Of a stretch of 6,790 bases of DNA, positions 5,115 through 6,790 are shown one piece after another; the stretch's first letter is position 1, and each line of letters begins with the position of its first letter. This DNA comes from Chitinophagaceae bacterium (GTDB taxonomy: Bacteria; Bacteroidota; Bacteroidia; Chitinophagales; Chitinophagaceae), in the NCBI GenBank assembly GCA_003151295.1, contig PLXD01000118.1:2124-8913 (forward strand). The letters run 5' to 3'. The notes under the pieces are model-generated. The model was given only the letters and a program-made list of their open reading frames with translations. It had not been told where the DNA came from and searched no databases. Position numbers and translations under genes: made by a program.

Positions 5115-6479
5115 ATGACCATCGAGCAACTATACCGCCTATACCTGCAGTACCCGTCCGTTCAGACGGATACCCGCAAATTGAAGAAAGGAGATCTCTT
5201 CTTCGCCCTTAAAGGGCCGCATTTCAACGCCAATTTATTTGCAGCACAGGCCCTGGAACGAGGCGCCGCTTATGCCATCGTCGACGAGGTTCAACAATCC
5301 GGCGAGATAGCGGGCTCCCTTTCGGCAGAGGGATCCGGCAAGATGCAGGAAGTTGTTTCTGATAGGATGATCCGGGTCGACGATGCCCTGCAAACGCTAC
5401 AGGACCTGGCCGGCTACCACCGGTCTCAGTTCAGGATCCCTTTTCTCGCTGTTACAGGGAGCAATGGGAAGACGACTACCAAGGAACTGATCCATGCGGT
5501 CCTATCGACGACTTACAGGACTTCCACCACGCAAGGCAACCTGAATAATCATATCGGTATCCCGCTCACCCTCCTGGGAATACCCAGGGACACAGAGATA
5601 GCCGTCATCGAAATGGGCGCCAACCACCAGAAAGAAATTGAAGGATACTGCCGGTATACGCGACCGACCCATGGCATCATCACCAACGCCGGCAAGGCCC
5701 ATCTCGAAGGATTCGGTGGCCCGGAAGGGGTAAAAAAAGGAAAGGGAGAGCTTTACCAGTTCCTGAAAAAGCAAGGCGGGACCGCCTTTGTCATGTGGGA
5801 TTATGAATATCTCCGCGAAATGAGCGCCGGCATCCCCCATATCATTACCTACGGGACAAAGGACGCCGCGCTGACAGGTAACCTGAAACAGAGCGAGCCC
5901 TTTCTGAGTGTGGACATCACCCGGGGAGCAACTACCGGTACGATCTCCACGCAATTGGTAGGGGATTACAATCTCCCAAATGTCCTGGCAGCCGTCGCCG
6001 TCGGTCGGTATTTCAAGGTTCCTGAGGAAAGGATCAGCACCGCAATCGGGCAGTATACTCCTTCCAATAGCCGTTCCCAGCTGATACAAAAGGATGGCAA
6101 TCATATCATTCTCGATGCCTATAACGCCAATCCCTCCAGCATGAAAGCCGCTATTGAAAATTTTGCCGCGATGCAGGCGCCTTCGAAGATACTGATACTC
6201 GGCGCCATGGCAGAACTGGGAGAAGAGAGCCTCAACGAACACCAGGGCATCGTCCGCCTCATCGGCCAATATCCCTGGAGCCAGGTGGTGTTGGTGGGCG
6301 GAGATTTCGAGCGGATAGATCATCCTTATCTTCGCTTTGCCGATAGCAAAGAAGCCGCCCAGTGGATGAAGAGTGCCGGACTAAAGAACAAGTATATCCT
6401 CATCAAAGGATCCCGAAGCACAAAGATGGAGCAGGTGCTGGAGCCGTTAGCCGACGGCGACCGGAAGGCTCACTTTTAG
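5115..6479 (+). CDS. murF: UDP-N-acetylmuramoyl-tripeptide--D-alanyl-D-alanine ligase
   Basis: MurF adds D-Ala-D-Ala to UDP-MurNAc-tripeptide with ATP, the last cytoplasmic step in making the peptidoglycan pentapeptide precursor. The 454-residue product has the three Mur-ligase domains. The N-terminal substrate domain includes SVQTDTRKLKKGDLFFALKG (15-34). The ATP-binding central domain has the P-loop VTGSNGKTTTKE (113-124), TQGNLNNHIGIPLTLL (139-154), EMGANHQKEIE (166-176) and the AHLEGFGGPEGV segment followed by the probable carbamylated Lys210 in KGKGEL. The C-terminal domain has LDAYNANPSSMKAA (333-346) and IKGSRSTKMEQVLE (430-443). Residues about 59-84 look like a short polar insertion in the N-terminal domain. 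The start ATG follows the repeat cluster and lacks a Shine-Dalgarno sequence. Its last 33 bp overlap a minus-strand histidine kinase gene. Cell-wall synthesis next to gldJ is, as I recall, common in Bacteroidota. Confidence 0.96.
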   Translation: MTIEQLYRLYLQYPSVQTDTRKLKKGDLFFALKGPHFNANLFAAQALERGAAYAIVDEVQQSGEIAGSLSAEGSGKMQEVVSDRMIRVDDALQTLQDLAGYHRSQFRIPFLAVTGSNGKTTTKELIHAVLSTTYRTSTTQGNLNNHIGIPLTLLGIPRDTEIAVIEMGANHQKEIEGYCRYTRPTHGIITNAGKAHLEGFGGPEGVKKGKGELYQFLKKQGGTAFVMWDYEYLREMSAGIPHIITYGTKDAALTGNLKQSEPFLSVDITRGATTGTISTQLVGDYNLPNVLAAVAVGRYFKVPEERISTAIGQYTPSNSRSQLIQKDGNHIILDAYNANPSSMKAAIENFAAMQAPSKILILGAMAELGEESLNEHQGIVRLIGQYPWSQVVLVGGDFERIDHPYLRFADSKEAAQWMKSAGLKNKYILIKGSRSTKMEQVLEPLADGDRKAHF

Positions 6480-6790
6480 CACGCAGCCCTCACCGGGAGT
6501 GGACCGGATATTCACCTTCCCGTTAAAGAGCTCGGTCCGGCTGATGATATTGGTGATCCCTACCCCCTTGCGATGCTTCGAGGTATCGAATCCCTGCCCG
6601 TTATCTGCCACGACAAGCAGGATAGTATCCCCTTCAATGCGAAGGCTAATGAGCACTTCCGAAGCTTTGGCGTGTTTGATAATATTATTCAGCTGCTCCT
6701 GGATGATCCGGAAGATCGTCAGCTTACGATGATCGTCGATGCTTTCTTCCGGGAAATCCCTCTTATCAAAGTCGATCTTCAGACTGCTTG
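6447..6790 (-). CDS. Sensor histidine kinase, C-terminal ATP-binding domain only (N-terminus beyond the right window edge)
   Basis: The frame is open from the window edge to a TAA at 6447-6449 and gives 113 residues. They form a GHKL-type ATPase domain. The N box is IFRIIQEQLNNIIKHAKAS (visible residues 25-43), the G1 box is VVADNGQGFD (59-68), the G2 box is RKGVGITNI (73-81), and the end is STPGEGCVLKVSLPV (96-110). The N-box wording (RIIQEQLNNIIKHA) is typical of NarL-partner kinases of the HisKA_3/DesK/LiaS class, whose phosphorylated histidine would lie beyond the edge. The protein would phosphorylate a response regulator after sensing an unknown signal. A GTG at 6654-6656 is not a start, because the homology continues upstream of it. 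The 3' end overlaps the murF 3' end by 33 bp. The stimulus and partner cannot be told from this window. Confidence 0.92.
   Translation of the reverse strand, partial: SSLKIDFDKRDFPEESIDDHRKLTIFRIIQEQLNNIIKHAKASEVLISLRIEGDTILLVVADNGQGFDTSKHRKGVGITNIISRTELFNGKVNIRSTPGEGCVLKVSLPVAVG

Noticed and set aside
5021..5212. Plus-strand 63-codon frame across the terminator, repeat cluster and murF start
   Set aside because: It begins inside the terminator stem and runs through repeats and out-of-frame murF sequence.
5502..6323. Long minus-strand open frame (273 codons) opposite murF
   Set aside because: It is fully antisense to a well-conserved murF, shows no recognisable domain, and its His/Gly-rich composition is typical of a shadow frame.
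6499..6732. Plus-strand 77-codon frame opposite the histidine kinase
   Set aside because: It is the shadow of the kinase ATP-binding domain, which has clear N, G1 and G2 boxes.

Overview
The window looks like chromosome from a Bacteroidota species, probably near the Chitinophagaceae; the family placement is an inference. The evidence is a type IX secretion/gliding pair (porV and gldJ), a DUF4292 lipoprotein next to dut, and the absence of convincing Shine-Dalgarno sequences before the genes. Base composition is close to balanced, and I see no mobile element, tRNA, rRNA or CRISPR array. All five complete genes and the two edge-cut genes look intact.

Left block, minus strand (read right to left): ispF (isoprenoid precursor synthesis), dut (dUTPase), and a DUF4292 outer-envelope lipoprotein cut by the left window edge. 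The gaps are 35 and 65 bp with no terminator between the genes, so the three are probably co-transcribed. A perfect 13-bp stem hairpin followed by a T-rich tract separates this unit from porV, which lies upstream on the same strand and encodes the outer-membrane shuttle protein of the type IX secretion system.

Centre: porV (minus) and gldJ (plus) diverge from a 371-bp intergenic region that probably holds both promoters. As I recall other Bacteroidota, porU (the sortase of the same system) often lies between porV and gldJ; here it does not. GldJ is a lipoprotein with a formylglycine-generating-enzyme-like fold that lacks the catalytic cysteine pair, so it is probably structural.

Right block: gldJ ends in a strong intrinsic terminator. 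This terminator is flanked by two oppositely oriented clusters of a 7-bp motif (ACGCGAA on the left, TTCGCGT on the right), including a perfect 15-bp inverted repeat. murF (peptidoglycan precursor ligase) starts 13 bp after the right cluster. A sensor histidine kinase on the minus strand, cut by the right edge, overlaps the 3' end of murF tail-to-tail by 33 bp.

The most unusual items are the inverted repeat clusters around the gldJ terminator, the porV/gldJ divergence without porU, three degenerate repeats between dut and the DUF4292 gene, and the convergent coding overlap of murF with the kinase. I found no clear case for a wholly new multi-gene system.
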